DNA of 64,000 nt from Elephas maximus indicus (lineage: Eukaryota; Chordata; Mammalia; Proboscidea; Elephantidae). Shown here one piece after another: positions 21,522 to 35,584 of this stretch. A model generated the notes under the pieces. That model made no database searches, had not been told where the DNA came from, and was given only the letters and a program-made list of their open reading frames with translations. Numbering within the stretch: the stretch's first letter is position 1; each line of letters begins with the position of its first letter. Made by a program: the position numbers and the translations under genes. Location: assembly GCF_024166365.1 (NCBI RefSeq), contig NC_064820.1:58815501-58879500 (forward strand), read 5' to 3'.

Positions 21522-22332
21522 TAGAGCTGCAGACTCATGACACTGAGAATGAGGACTATGTGACACTCTTGGAGCCACAAAACCTCGGCAAGCCTCTATC
21601 TCATTTCTTGACTCAGTTTCTCCATCTTTAAAACAAGTCCTGTGATGTGACTGGAAGCAAGGACTGTACTTGGCTGTACAAACATATTCTCTACAGTCCT
21701 TATTGAATGGAGGACACTAGGTAGATAACTTGCCCAAAACCTACATCATGAAGAGGTAAATTCTTACTGAGAATGGCCAGAAGTTTAAGTGGGGGAAATT
21801 TAGCAGAATGGTTAAAGGCAGAGCCCTGGATTCATTGCCTCCCTTCAAACTCAGCTTCCTCCACTGTTAGCTCCAATGTCCTCTTCTGAAAAAATGGGAT
21901 AATACTTTGTGTCATAGTATGGTTGGGAGGACTGAATACTGAACATAGTCTGACAGTACCTGGTACATGGTAAACAATGACAGCCATTATTACTATTATG
22001 CTATCATTACCTCCAGTTCACATGTAGCAGGTGTTAAGAATGAAGCTTTGAACGAACCACGTGATTGCAGAGTAACAGGGCTTGATTTGAAATAACCACC
22101 TGCAAAACCTTCATTTCCAACATCTGTTAGTTGTACCAGGAATTCTCTGTATCCGCGTCTTTCTTGGCTTCCTCCTCAGCTAGTGTACCTGTGGTGCGGT
22201 GGTTCCCCCCCGCCCCCCGACTTCCCGACGCTTCCCATCCCTGCCTCAGCCAAACCGGCGCCCTGACCCCACTAGACCATGTTGACAGTTGTGGGCTCTA
22301 TCCGGTCTCATACTTTAAGGCACCCTTTGGAC
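21522..22332. other. Unassigned sequence between CCNO and MCIDAS
   Basis: A cytosine-rich run lies near 22207-22222, and there is a weak MIR-like stretch near 21840-21990. No gene was seen. Confidence 0.35.
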
Positions 22333-22485
22333 CCCTACCCAGTGCCGTCGAGTCTATTCCGACTCATAGTGACCCTATAGGACAGAGTAGAACTGCCTCA
22401 TAGTTTCCAAGGAGCGCCTGGTGGGTTGGAACTGCCCCCCTTTGGTTAGCAGCCCCAGCACTTAACCACTATACCACCAGGGTTT
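22333..22485 (-). mobile_element. AfroSINE, antisense, with 9 bp target-site duplication
   Basis: CCTTTGGAC at 22324-22332 is repeated at 22486-22494. The SINE is nearly complete. Confidence 0.92.
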
Positions 22486-22977
22486 CCTTTGGACTCCTAG
22501 GAAGAGCAATTCTCAACCTCCTAAAGCAAGGGTCTGGGGACCCAGGCCTAAAAGTGACCCTGGCTTGCCTCATCACTGGAACCGCTTTGTCAAGGACCTC
22601 ACCGGACCTAGGGCCATCTGGCACAGAGATGCCAACTACAGAGCCGACTGCGGTAAGGAACTTGCATCGTGGCTGATCACCCCATTCCGGGTCTGACTTC
22701 ACCTTCCCTCCCAGCAGACAGGCGCGCGCAATAGCAACATCCAGAGTCAGACATACCACGAAGGACAAGCCTGTTCATTTGGGAAAAGATTCGGCTCTCT
22801 TGTGTGCTCTCAGCAAAATAAACGACGAGACGTTATCATACACTATTTACAACCTGCAGGATGACCTGGTGACCAAGCGGGAGCCCTGAACCTTCTCTGT
22901 GGACCAATACTGTACTCTTCCAAAGAAATGGGTGCGGTCCAGCAACTGGACCAGGGAAAGGAGATCAAGGGTCTGCT

Positions 22978-25120
<2,143 letters not shown>

Positions 25121-25412
25121 GGTGCAACCGGGCGGCCTCCCTACTGCCCCCAATGCCCGGGCTGCGGCGAGCTGGACGCGCGTGGCACAGTGCGAAGGAG
25201 GTCGGGCTTGATGGCCGGCGCGGGCCTAAGTACCGGACTGCCCCCTTTCCTCCACCACACCCCCGGCCCCTCACTGGCTGAACGCAGAGCGGCACGAGAA
25301 CCGCGCTTTCCCGGCTAAAGGACCGCTCCTGGGCTAGCTGCTGGCAAGGGGGAGGAGGAGCCCCAGCCAGCGCCGCACACCCGCCTTCTGCGCGGGTTCC
25401 GCGCGCGTCCTC

Positions 25413-25426
25413 GTTACCGGGGCAAC
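25413..25426. promoter_or_regulatory. Perfect RFX X-box upstream of CCNO
   Basis: GTTACC-GG-GGCAAC matches both halves of the X-box consensus (GTNRCC, 0-3 bases, RGYAAC). It lies about 290 bp upstream of the CCNO start codon inside the promoter CpG island. RFX2/RFX3 bind such sites in promoters of ciliary and multiciliated-cell genes. The position, symmetry and target gene make a functional site likely, though binding has not been shown. Confidence 0.75.
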
Positions 25427-25560
25427 CTGGGCCGGGGCCGCTGCAAGAGCTGAGCCCGGGTAAGTGGAGCAACTGCTGCGCCGCCAGGTGAGCGCTGGGT
25501 CCAGCTGCGGGGCTTGGCCGCGCCCGGGAAGGAGATTCTCCCCAGGGGGCATCTCTCAGT

Positions 25561-26409
25561 CCTTGGCCAGATGGTCTTGACAAACGCTAGCACCTTCCAG
25601 GCTGGCTCTAATCCAGGTCGGTAATTGTGTAAAAGATCCTCTTCTGAACTAACTCCAAATGAAGGCGCCAGCTTGAATTCTTCAGCACAGGAAAAGTTTA
25701 TTTCGGTGACCCATACGGAGTATAACCAATACTCTTAATTCAATTGAGTTTATGATTTTTGTTTCAGTCGGTTCCTGAGCAGTCAGTATCCCTCAATTCC
25801 CCTGGTCTCGGGAGCAAAGCCTTGGCTGTTGTGTATCTAGCCAACCAGGCAGGCATTCGTGCTCAAAACAAAACAAAATCGCCCAATAAACCCCAAACAG
25901 CAAATCTGTAATAGCTTCTCCCACTCTTTTCACATCAAACCAAGGGAATTGACGCTGCAGAGGTTGGAGGTCCTTGTATCTAATTGCTCACAGACTTTTA
26001 TTTTTAAGTTATTAGCTTCTGACCGGCTGGCCCTGGTGGTCCAATCTATCTTCGTTATTCCTTGCTTCCGGTTTCCGCTCCTGCAGGGTGAGCAGCTCAG
26101 AGAAGTAGAGCGTAATGGGGGAGGGGAGGCCCAGGCGGGAGAGACTGGATCGGGCAGCTTCCTCAAGGCGCCCCTGGGATAGTGCACAGGTAGAAGTCCT
26201 GGTAGAAGTTCGAGTCCGTCCCTGGACTGAGTGAATCTTTCTAAGAGGCTCTGACCCTTTAGGATTCCAGTTCCGGTTGAGAACTGGAAAATGGGGTGGG
26301 TGGGGGCGGGTGGCGGGGGGGGGGGCGAAGCAGAAGTATCATCTAATCAACCCTGTAGGCATTTTCGAGTGACGGAAAGCACAGATGCCCTCAGCCTGAC
26401 AAAGTTTCC
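25561..26409. other. CCNO upstream flank, unique
   Basis: It holds no gene. A guanine-rich run at about 26291-26328 could form a quadruplex. Confidence 0.45.
26291..26328 (+). repeat. Guanine-rich tract with quadruplex potential
   Basis: It has several G-runs of three or more, including a 12-base run, separated by one or two bases. It lies about 1.2 kb upstream of CCNO. Confidence 0.75.
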
Positions 26410-26410
26410 A

Positions 26411-26570
26411 GCCCAGCCCACTGCCGTCGAGTCGATTCTGATTCATAGCGACCCTAGAGGACAGAGCAGAACTGCCCCGTAGAGTTTCCAAGGAGCGCCT
26501 GGTGGATTCAAACTGCCGACCTTTTGGTTAGCAGCCTTAGCACTTAACCACTACACCACCAGGGTTACCT
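26411..26570 (-). mobile_element. AfroSINE, antisense
   Basis: Nearly complete SINE from 'ccactgccgtcgagtcgattctg' to 'actacaccaccagggttacc'. Confidence 0.93.
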
Positions 26571-26870
26571 AAGGTGCTCCAAAAGGTGAGGTTATCAGGT
26601 GCAATACCAAGAGCAGGATCAGCCATTTGCACCTCATTTCAGGAGAAGGCTGACAAATGTGTGTAATCAAAGTGTAAATTTCTCTCCCCAGAAATTTAGT
26701 GGGAATGGAGTGGAAATTTAGTGGAGTCTGCTAGAGATGCAGGTTGAGGAACACAACTCTTTTCAGGTTCTGGTACCTGTTAACTTTTTCTTTCCTTGTG
26801 ACTCTGAGCAAGTTTTAGTGTCCTGACCTAAATAGTGTCATCCGTAACATGGGGAAAACCTTTCCAGATG

Positions 26871-26940
26871 ATTCTTACCTACACAGGTAATTCTTACCTA
26901 CACAGGTAATTCTTACCTATACAGGTGATTCTTACCTATG
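26871..26940. repeat. 19 bp tandem repeat, ~3.7 copies
   Basis: The unit ATTCTTACCTACACAGGTA is repeated with one or two changes in the third and fourth copies. Confidence 0.92.
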
Positions 26941-27533
26941 TAAGTGCCAGGCCTCCCTACCTCCTCCCAGGCTGTTGTTGGAGAACCCTTATGGGAGGAG
27001 CAGCTGGTTAAATTGTTTAAATCTGTGGAGGGGAGACTGGATCAGTTATCAGATGTCTTCCTGGAGAAGATTTCTGGATGGCCAAGAAGAACCCAAGGAT
27101 TCTGATTCTTTATATCGGCCTAGATGGCTATGTGAAACAGTGGGAAGAACTCAAAGTCACCTGCTAGGGTCAGCTTGTCGTTTCCATTTATTGTTCATCT
27201 TGGGCAAGCCGCTCACCTGAGTCTCCTTTTCCTTATCTGTTAAATCTGGGTATTTTTTTTATTGATACCTGCCTTGAGGATCCAGTAAAATAGATGTTAA
27301 AACTCAGTCCCTATGAATGCAAAATAGTGGCGTTACTTTAAAGCCATTATTGAGAAGTAAAAAATATTATCACACTGGAGATACTCTGAAAAACAGTAGC
27401 ATCACTTCATCTGCCTTTGGACTGTGGCTTTGTTTTCCTAGGGAGTTGGCCTATAGTTAGAGTCAACTCCCAACAGCTGGTGCCTGAGCTTTGGCCTGAT
27501 GGGTGATTCCTAAGTATTTGCGGACTGCTGGCT
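26941..27533. other. Unassigned intergenic sequence
   Basis: No gene or young repeat is recognised. A MIR-like stretch may lie near 27170-27290. Confidence 0.35.
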
Positions 27534-27541
27534 ATGCCAGG

Positions 27542-27687
27542 GAGACCTGGTGGTGTAGTGATTAAGCGTTTTACTGCTAACCAAAAGGTCGGCAGTTCGA
27601 ATCCAATCCGTTCTTTGGAAACACAATGGAGCAGTTCTACTCTGTCCACACTATGAGTCAGAATCCACTTAATGGCAACGGGTTGCC
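27542..27687 (+). mobile_element. AfroSINE, short variant
   Basis: ATGCCAGG at 27534-27541 is repeated at 27688-27695, so this SINE has an 8 bp target-site duplication. It is followed at once by a second SINE. Confidence 0.9.
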
Positions 27688-27695
27688 ATGCCAGG

Positions 27696-27905
27696 AGGAG
27701 TCCTGATGGTGCAGTGGTTAAGTGCTCAGCTGCTAACCAAAAGAATGGCAGTTCGAACCCACCAGCCACTCCTCAGGAGAAAGATGTGGCAGTCTGCTTC
27801 CATAAAGATTTCAGCCTTGGAAATCCTAAGGGCAGTTCTGCTCTATCCTGTAGGGTCACTGTGAGTGGGAATTGACTTGATGGCAATGGGTTTGGTTTTG
27901 GGTTG
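27696..27905 (+). mobile_element. AfroSINE, long variant
   Basis: It contains the extra 'ggagaaagatgtggcagtctgcttcc' segment and lies in tandem with the short variant just upstream. Confidence 0.92.
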
Positions 27906-28060
27906 CTTTGCTGGGCCAGATGCTGGTTATAAAACAGTGAGTAAGACTACATGGGCCCTGCCCTCACAGACCTGACACTCAGATGGAGGAAAACAAAGAA
28001 AGCACTTGTGAAACTTACTAAAATTATTAAAGATTTACCATAGAGTATCTCTTGGGTATG

Positions 28061-28357
28061 TTGTTGTTGTAGTTAGGTGTCCTTGAGTCAGTTCCGAAAC
28101 ACTGCCTGGTCCTGTGGCATCCTCACAATTGTTGTTATGCTTGAGTGCATTGTTGCAGCCACTGTGTCAGTCTTTTTCGCTGACCCTCTACTCTACCAAG
28201 CATGATGTCCTTTTCCAGGGACTAGTCCTTCCTGATAACATGTCCAAGGTATGTGAGATGAAGTCTTGCCATCCTTGCTTCTAATGAGCATTCTGGCTGT
28301 ACTTTTTCCAAGATGGATCTGTTTGTTCTTCTAGCAGTTCATGGTATAGTCAGTATT
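28061..28357 (-). mobile_element. 5'-truncated RTE LINE, antisense, with 10 bp target-site duplication
   Basis: It holds about 300 bases of RTE 3' end. CTTGGGTATG at 28051-28060 is repeated exactly at 28358-28367, immediately before another RTE copy starts. Confidence 0.88.
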
Positions 28358-29454
28358 CTTGGGTATGTTGTTTTTAGGTGCCATCGAGTTGGTACTGACT
28401 CATAGTGACCCTATGTACAGCAGAACAAAACACTGCCCAGTTGTGCACCATGCTCACAATCTATCGTTATGCTTGAGCCCATTGTTGCAGCCACTGAGTC
28501 AGTCCATCTTGTTGAGGGCCTTCCTCTTTTCTGCTTTTCCTCTTTTCTTTTGGCAGTCCATGGTGTATTCAATATTTTTCAACACCACAATTCAAAGGCG
28601 TCAATCCTTCTTCAATCTTCCTTATTCGTTGTCCAGCTTTCCCATGCATATAATACAACTGAAAATACCATGGCTTGGGTCAGGAGCACCTTAGTCTTCA
28701 AGGTGACATCCTTGCTTTTCAAATGTTGAAGAGGTCCCGTGCAGCCGATTTGCCCAATACAATGAGTCTTTTTATTTCTTATCTGCTGCTTCCATGGGTG
28801 TTGATTGTGGATCCAAGTAAAATGAAATCCTTGGCAACTTCAGTCTTTTTTGTTTATCATGATTTTGGTTATTGGTCCAGTTGTAAGGATATTTCTTTTC
28901 TTTACGTTGAGGTGTAATCCATACTGAAGGCTGTGGTCTTTGATCTTCATTGGTAAGTGCTTCAAGCCCCCTTCACTTTCAGCAAGCAAGGTTATGTCAT
29001 CTGCATAACACAGGTTGTTAATGAGTCTTCCTCCAATCTTCATGCTCTATTCTTCTTCATATAGTCCACCTTCTTGAATTATTTGCTCAGCATACAGATT
29101 GAATATGTATGATGAAAGGATGCAACCCTGACACACACCTTTCCTGAGTTTAAACCACCAGTATCCCCTTGTTCTGTCTGAACAACTGCCTCTTGATCTA
29201 TGTACAGGTTCCACATAAGCACGATAAGCGTTCTGGAATTCACATTCTTTGCAGTGTTATCCATACTTTGTTATGATCCACACAGTCGAATGCCTTTGCA
29301 TAGTCAATAAAACACAGGTAGACATCTTTATGTTTTTGGTATTCTCTGCTTTCAGCCAAGATCCATCTGACATCAGGAATGATATCCCTGCTTCCACGTC
29401 CTCTTCTGAATCTGGTCTGAATTTCTGGCACTTCCCTGTTGATATACTGCTGCA

Positions 29455-32400
29455 TGTGTATGTCAGTTTGTCGTCGTACTGTTGGGGCTTGCACGTTGCT
29501 GTGATGCTGGAAGCTATGCCACTAGTATTCAGATACCAGCAGGGTCACCCATGGTGGACAGGTTTCAGCTGAGCTTCCAGACTAAGACAGACTAGGAAGA
29601 AGGACCTGGAAGTCTACTTTTGAAAAGAATTAGCCAGTGAAAACCTTATGAATAGCAGCAGAACATTGTCTGAGATAGTGCCAGAAGATGAGTCCCCCAG
29701 GTAGGAAGGCACTCAAAAGATGACTGGGGAAGAGCTGCCTCCTCAAAGTAGATACGACCTTAATAATGTGGGTGGAGTCAAGCTTTTGGGACCTTCATTT
29801 GCTGATGTGGCAGGACTCAAAATAGGAAGAAACAACTGTAAGTATCCATTAATAATTGAAACTTGGAATGTAGGAAGTATGAATCCAGGAAAATTGGAAA
29901 TCATGAAAAATGAAATGGAACACATAAACATTGATATCCTAGGCATCAGTGAGCTGAAATGGACTGCTATTGGCCATTTTGAATCAGACAGTCATATGGT
30001 CTACTATGTTGGGAATGACAGCTTGAAGATGAATGGTATTGCATTCATCGTCAAAAAGAACATTTCAAGATATATCCTGAAGTACAAGGCTGTCAGTGAT
30101 AGGATAATATCCATATGCCTACAAGGAAGACCAGTTAATACAACTATTATTCAAATTTATGTACCAACCACTAAGGCCAAAGGTGAAGAAATTGAATATT
30201 TTTACCAGCTTCTGCAATCTGAAGTTGATCAAACATGCAATCAGGATGCATTGATAATTACTGGTGATTGGAATGTGAAAATTGGAAACAAAGAACCATC
30301 GGTAGTTGGAAAATCTGGCCTTGGAGATGGAAATGATGCTGGAGATCACATGATAGAATTTTGCAAGACCAAAGACTTTTTCATTGCAAATATCTTTTTT
30401 CACCAACATAAACTGTAACTATACACATGGACCTCGCCAGATGGAATACACAAGAATCAAATTGACTACGTTTGTGGAAAGAAATGATGGAAAAGCTCAA
30501 TATCATCAGTCAGAACAAGGTCAGGGGCTGACTGTGGAATAGACCATCAATTGCTTATATGCAAGTTCAAGTTGAAACTGAAGAAAATTAGAACAAGTCC
30601 ATGAGAGCCAAAGTACAACTTTGAATGTATCCAACCTGAATTTAGAGACCATCTCAAGAACAGATTTGGCACATTGAACACTAATGACCGAAGAGCAGAC
30701 AAGTTGTGAAATGACATCAAGGATATCATATATGAAGAAAGCAAGAGGTCATAAAAAAGACAGGAAAGAAAGAAAAGACTAAAATGAATGTCAGAAGAAA
30801 CTCTGAAACTTGCCTTTGAATGTCCAGCAGCTAAAGCAAAAGGAAGAAATGATGAAGTAAAAGAAATAAACAGAAGATTTCAAAGGGCTGCTTTAGAAGA
30901 CAAAGTAAAGTATTATAATGACATGTGCAAAGAGCTGGAGATAGAAAACCAAAAGGGAAGAACATGCTCGGCAGCATTTCTCAAGTTGAAAGAACTGAAG
31001 AAAAAAATCCAAGCCTCGAGTTGTAATAGTGAAGGATTTTGGGGGAAAATATTAAATGACCCAGGAAGCATCAAAAGAAGATGGAAGAAATACACAGAGT
31101 CATTATACCAAAAAGAATTGGCTGACTTTCAACATTTAAAGAGGTAGCATACGATCAGGAACTGATGGTACTGAAGGAAGAAGTTCAAGCTGCACTGAAG
31201 GCATTGGCGAAAAACAAGACTCTAGGAATTGATGGAATATCAACTGAGATGTTGCAACAAACAAATGCAGCCCAGGAAGTGCTCACTCATCTATGTCAAG
31301 AAATTTGAAAGACAGCTACCTGGCCAACCGACTGGAGGTGATCCATATTTATGCCTATTCCCAAGGAAGGTGATCCAACCAAATACAGAAATTATCGAAC
31401 AATATCATTAATATCACACGCAAACAAAATTTTGCTGAAGATCATTCAGAAGTGGCTATAGCAGTATATCAACAGGGAAGTGCCAGAAATTCAGGCCAGA
31501 TTCAGAAGAGGATGTGGCACCCAGGGCTATCATTGCTGATATTGGATGGATCTTGGCTGAAAGCAGAGAATACCAGAAGGATGTTTTCCTGTGTTTTATT
31601 GACTATGCAAAGGCATTCGACTGTGTGGATCATAACAAGTTATGGATAACATTGCAAAGAATGGGAATTCCAGAGCACTTAATTGTGCTTATGAGGAACT
31701 TGTACATAGATCAAGAGGCAGTAGTTGTTCAGACAGAACAAGGGGATACTGCATGGTTAAATTCAGGAAAGGTGTACATCAGGGTTGTATCCTTTCACCA
31801 TACCTGTTCAGTCTATATGCTGAGTAAATAATCCAAGATAGCTGGACTATACGAAGAAGAATGGGACATGAGAATTGGAGGAAGACTCATTAACAACCTG
31901 TGTTGTACAGATGACACAACCTTGCTCGCTGAAAGTGAAGAGGACTTGAAGCACTTACTGATGAAGATCAAAGACCACAACATTCAGTTGAATTACACCT
32001 CAACATAAAGAAAAGAAAAATTCTCACAACTGGACCAATAATCAAAATCATGATAAACAGAGAGAAAATTGAAGTTGCCAAGGATTTCATTTTACTTGGA
32101 TCCTCAAACAACACCCATGGAAGCAACAGTCAAGAAATCAAAACACACTTTGTATTGGGCAAATCAGGTGCAAAGGACCTCTTTAAAGTGTTGAAAAGCA
32201 AGGATGTCACCTTGAAGACTAAGGTGCTCCTGACCCAAGCCATGGTATTTTAAATTGTATCATATGCATGGGAAAGCTGGACAATGAATAAGGAAGGTCA
32301 AAGAAGAATTGATGCCTTTGAATTGTGGCGTTGGTGAAGAATATTGAATATACCATGGACTGCCAAAAGAACAAATCTGTCTTGGAAGACGTACAACCAG

Positions 32401-32677
32401 AATGAGCCTTAGAACCAAGGATGGCGAGACTGTCTTACACGTTGGGACATGATACCAGGAATGATCAGTACCTGGAGAAGGGCATCATGTTTGGTAAAGT
32501 TCAGGGTCAGCGGAAAAGAGGAAGTCTCTCAATGAGATGGATTGACACAGTGGCTGCAACAGTGGGCTCAAACATAACAACGATTGTGAGCGTGGTGCAG
32601 AACTGGGCAGTATTTTGTTCTGTTGTGCATAGGGTCGCTATGAGTCGGAACCAACTGGACAATGCCTAACAACAACA
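29455..32677 (+). mobile_element. Full-length RTE-clade LINE (3.2 kb) with 13 bp target-site duplication
   Basis: It begins with the RTE 5' region (29455-29718), carries one broken endonuclease-reverse transcriptase frame, and ends in the AACAACAACA tail. ATATACTGCTGCA at 29442-29454 is repeated exactly at 32678-32690; removing the 3223 bp restores an unbroken antisense RTE. It is therefore younger than its host element. Confidence 0.93.
29720..32669 (+). pseudogene. Broken RTE ORF2 (APE endonuclease and reverse transcriptase)
   Basis: The endonuclease is readable at 29720-30418 with ETWNVGSMN, ISELKW and ITGDWN motifs. Downstream pieces lie at about 30788-31147, 31514-31831 (CFIDYAKAFDCVDHNKLW), 32050-32253 and 32421-32669 (RWIDTVAATVGS). 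The catalytic YADD is changed to CTDD near 31905-31916. With at least four frame breaks and the lost catalytic residues, the copy is inactive. There is one ORF, as usual for RTE elements. Confidence 0.9.
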
Positions 32678-33466
32678 ATATACTGCTGCAGCCGCTTTTG
32701 AATGCTGTTCAGCGAAATTTTACTTGCATGTGATGTTAATAATATTGTTCAATAATTTCTGCATTCGGTTGGATCTCCTTTGTTGGGAATAGGCATAAAT
32801 ATGGATCTCTTCCAGTTGGTTGGCCAGGTAGCTGTCTTCCAAATTTCTTGGCATAGATGAGTGAGCACTTTCAGTGCTGCATTCTTTTGTTGAAACACCT
32901 CAGTTGATATTCTGTTAATTCCTAGAGCCTTGTTTTTCGCCAATGCCTTCAGTGCAGCTTGAACTTCTTCCTTCAGTACCATCAGTTCCTGATCGTATGC
33001 TACCTCTTGAAATGGTAGAAAGTTGACCAAGTCTTTTTGGTATAATGACTCTGTATTGTTTCTATGTTCTTTTGATCCTTCCTGGTTCATTTGATATTTC
33101 CCCATAGAATCCTTCACTATTGCAACTCAGGGCTTGAATTTCTTTCTTCAGTTCTTTCAGCTTGAGAAATGCTGCCGAGCGTGTTCTTCCCTTTTGGTTT
33201 TCTATCTCCAGCTCTTTGCACATGTCATTATAATACTTTGTCTTCTTGAGCCACCCTTTGAAATCTTCAGTTCACTTCTTTTACTTCATCATATCTTCCT
33301 TTTGCTTTAGCTGCTTGACATTCGAGAGCAAGTTTCAGAGTTTCTTCTGACATCCATTTTAGTCTTTTATTTCTTTCCTGTCTTTTTTATGACCTCTTGC
33401 TTTGTTCATATATGATGTCCTTGATGTCATTCCACAACTTGTGTGGTCTCTTCAGTCGTTAGTGCT

Positions 33467-33989
33467 CTTGGGTTTAGGATTGGGAAATAACATACAAAGC
33501 CCACAGTTAAATGTGAATGTCAGATAAATAATGAATAAATTTTTAGTATAATTATGTCCCAAATAGTTCGTGGAATGTATTTGTATTTTAAAAATTATTC
33601 ATTTATATGAAATTCAAATATTGCAAATATAAAATTGAAATCTTACATTAAAAAATTATTGCTTATCTGATATTGATATTCAACAGGGTGTCCTGTATTT
33701 TTATTTTCTACGTCTGGCAATCATACCTGAATGCCATGGTAGGAGCAACTAATCTGTTCTGGAAAAGCTTCCCAGAGAAAGTGGTGGTTAAGCTAAGATA
33801 GGAGGTGGGAGAAAAGAGGAGAGACACCTCTGCAGAGGCACAGAATATGGGAGGGTCTGGAAGCATGATTCGTTGGACATTCTGAGACCTACCTGATTCA
33901 GAATGACTGGAACACAGAGTTGGGGGGAGGGGATGGAGGAAATGAAGTAGGGAAGATAATAGCTTATACGTAAAACTTACATGCCAGCT
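33467..33989. other. Unassigned intergenic sequence
   Basis: AT-rich; no gene or recognisable repeat. Confidence 0.4.
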
Positions 33990-34205
33990 ATGTTACCCTC
34001 TTTATTTAATCTTTACAACACTCATTTCGTCTTTACAACAACCTTACCAGGTAGATTCTATTTCTGTCCCCATTTTACTGATAAGAAAGCTGGGGCATAG
34101 AGAGGTGAAGGGATTTGCCCAAGGCCACACAGCTAATAAACAGCAGAACTAGGATTCAAACTCAAGACAGCTTAGCTTCTTGTTCCACAGTGATCAAGCT
34201 ATACA
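33990..34205. repeat. MIR-type SINE
   Basis: The core 'cccattttactgataagaaagctggggcatagagaggtgaagg' and the tail 'ggccacacagctaataaacagcagaactagg' are clear. Confidence 0.8.
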
Positions 34206-34585
34206 GCTGCAGTGGCAAGATCATGTAGGACTTTGTAGGTTACATTAAATGTTTACGTTATGTTTACATGTAAACCCATTGTTGTCTGCCCCATAGGGTT
34301 TCCAAGGAGCGCTTGGTGGATTCAAACTGCCAACCTTTTGGATGACAGTTGTAGCTCTTAACCACTATGCTACCAGGGTTTCTGGTTGACAGGTAGGTAA
34401 CATTAAATGTTTAGATTTTACCCGAAGACATTGAAGGGGTTTGATTAAGGGCAAGAAATGATGTATTTTTTGTTTTAAAAGGTACTCTGGCTGCTGAGTA
34501 TGGATTAGAGGGGCAAGATTGAAGTCCAGGTAGGTGCAGTAATTCAGGCAAGAGATGATGGTGAGTATTGAGGAGACAGAGGAGT
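34206..34585 (+). repeat. Ancient unassigned interspersed repeat, interrupted by a SINE
   Basis: Fragments 34206-34262 and 34383-34585 read 'ggcaagatcatgtaggactttgtagg' and 'actctggctgctgagtatgg...gcaagagatgatgg', which recur in related form at 37450-38280 and 52505-52680. The family is not assigned. Confidence 0.5.
34263..34382 (-). mobile_element. AfroSINE fragment, antisense
   Basis: It lacks the tail end. The flanks repeat ACATTAAATGTTTA (about 34243-34256 and 34401-34414), a likely target-site duplication that places the insertion inside the ancient repeat. Confidence 0.8.
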
Positions 34586-34775
34586 CCCTGGGTGGTGCAG
34601 ATGGTTAAGTGCTTGACTAACTGCAAAGGTTGGTGGTTTGAACCCACCCAGAGGCTCCTCGGAAGATGGATCTGGTGATCTGCTGCTGAAAAGTCACAGC
34701 CATGAAAACCCTGTGGAGCAGCTCTACTCTGCAACATGGAGTTGCCATAAGTCAGATTAAACAACAACTGGAAAC
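34584..34775 (+). mobile_element. AfroSINE, diverged long variant
   Basis: It shows 'ggagtccctgggtggtgcag' at the start and the degraded extra segment ('gatggatctggtgatctgctgctg'). The tail is RTE-like ('aacaacaactgg'). Confidence 0.82.
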
Positions 34776-34799
34776 TAAACAACAATGAGGAGTTAAGAG

Positions 34800-35584
34800 A
34801 TTAGATTCTATAGTTATTTAGAAGACAGATTTTAAAGGAAGGATCAGCGTCGAAGGTCAAGAGGAAGCCTCCGAGATCTGACTTATACATCTGGGCAAGT
34901 GGTTGGAGCCTCCCATAGATCTGATAAACTAATGGTCGAGAAGAAAATGGCATGAGTTTCCATTCAGTTATGCTTTTACTGTAGAAATAGAACTCAGTCA
35001 GAATGCAAGCATTAACACAGTGTTTAAATAAAGAATACATGCATGTCTTTACAAGTAGTTAGCTTTTATGTTCTCAAATGTTGCTTCGTTGCAACTGTAT
35101 CCCCAGGATTTGATTGAATTAATTCATGAGAACCTTTGTACATTTAACCTGAACTTGTGCATAGCTCTACTGAGCTTCACGGAATTTGGCAAAAACAATA
35201 AGCCTTGAAAGGAGTTTTTCTGACTTAGTGTAGCTTTTCAGCCATTAGCAGTCTTTTAATTCCGGGGATTGTTTTTAGTTTTTTTCTAACTCTTCCAGCA
35301 CACCTCATTTCAAACTGATTAAATCTGAGAGAAAAGCCCCTTCTACTTGCCTTCAAAGCTGAGGGCTAGATCTTCTATCTAGGACTGCTTTCCCCTGCTT
35401 CTAAGAAGAGCCTTATGTTATCTTCCTTGGGTCATCTTTCTCACCTGGGGGGATTCTGTATTTTTCCTTAATAGATGGAGTTAGAAAGCAAAGAATCTCA
35501 GCCATCTCTCCTTGAAGATGGCGAGCATGACATTCTTTACCTCTTTCCTTCCAGCCTCTGAAGTTACAGCTTGTGCTCAACATC
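34800..35584. other. Unassigned intergenic sequence
   Basis: No exon, RNA gene or recognisable repeat was seen. Confidence 0.4.

Larger units (their letters stand above)
28368..33466 (-). mobile_element. Antisense RTE LINE split by a full-length RTE insertion
   Basis: This older copy occupies 28368-29454 and 32691-33466. The minus-strand reading shows LCYADDITLLAESE (about 28985-29025) and a CVDHNK reverse-transcriptase motif (about 29260-29290). Across the insertion it carries the ALKALAKNKALGINRIS region (about 32910-32960). It is 5'-truncated at 33466, where CTTGGGT recurs. Stops and frameshifts make it non-functional. Confidence 0.88.

Noticed and set aside
26871-26940. CRISPR-like direct repeats
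   Set aside because: The units are contiguous with no spacers and the genome is mammalian; it is a minisatellite.
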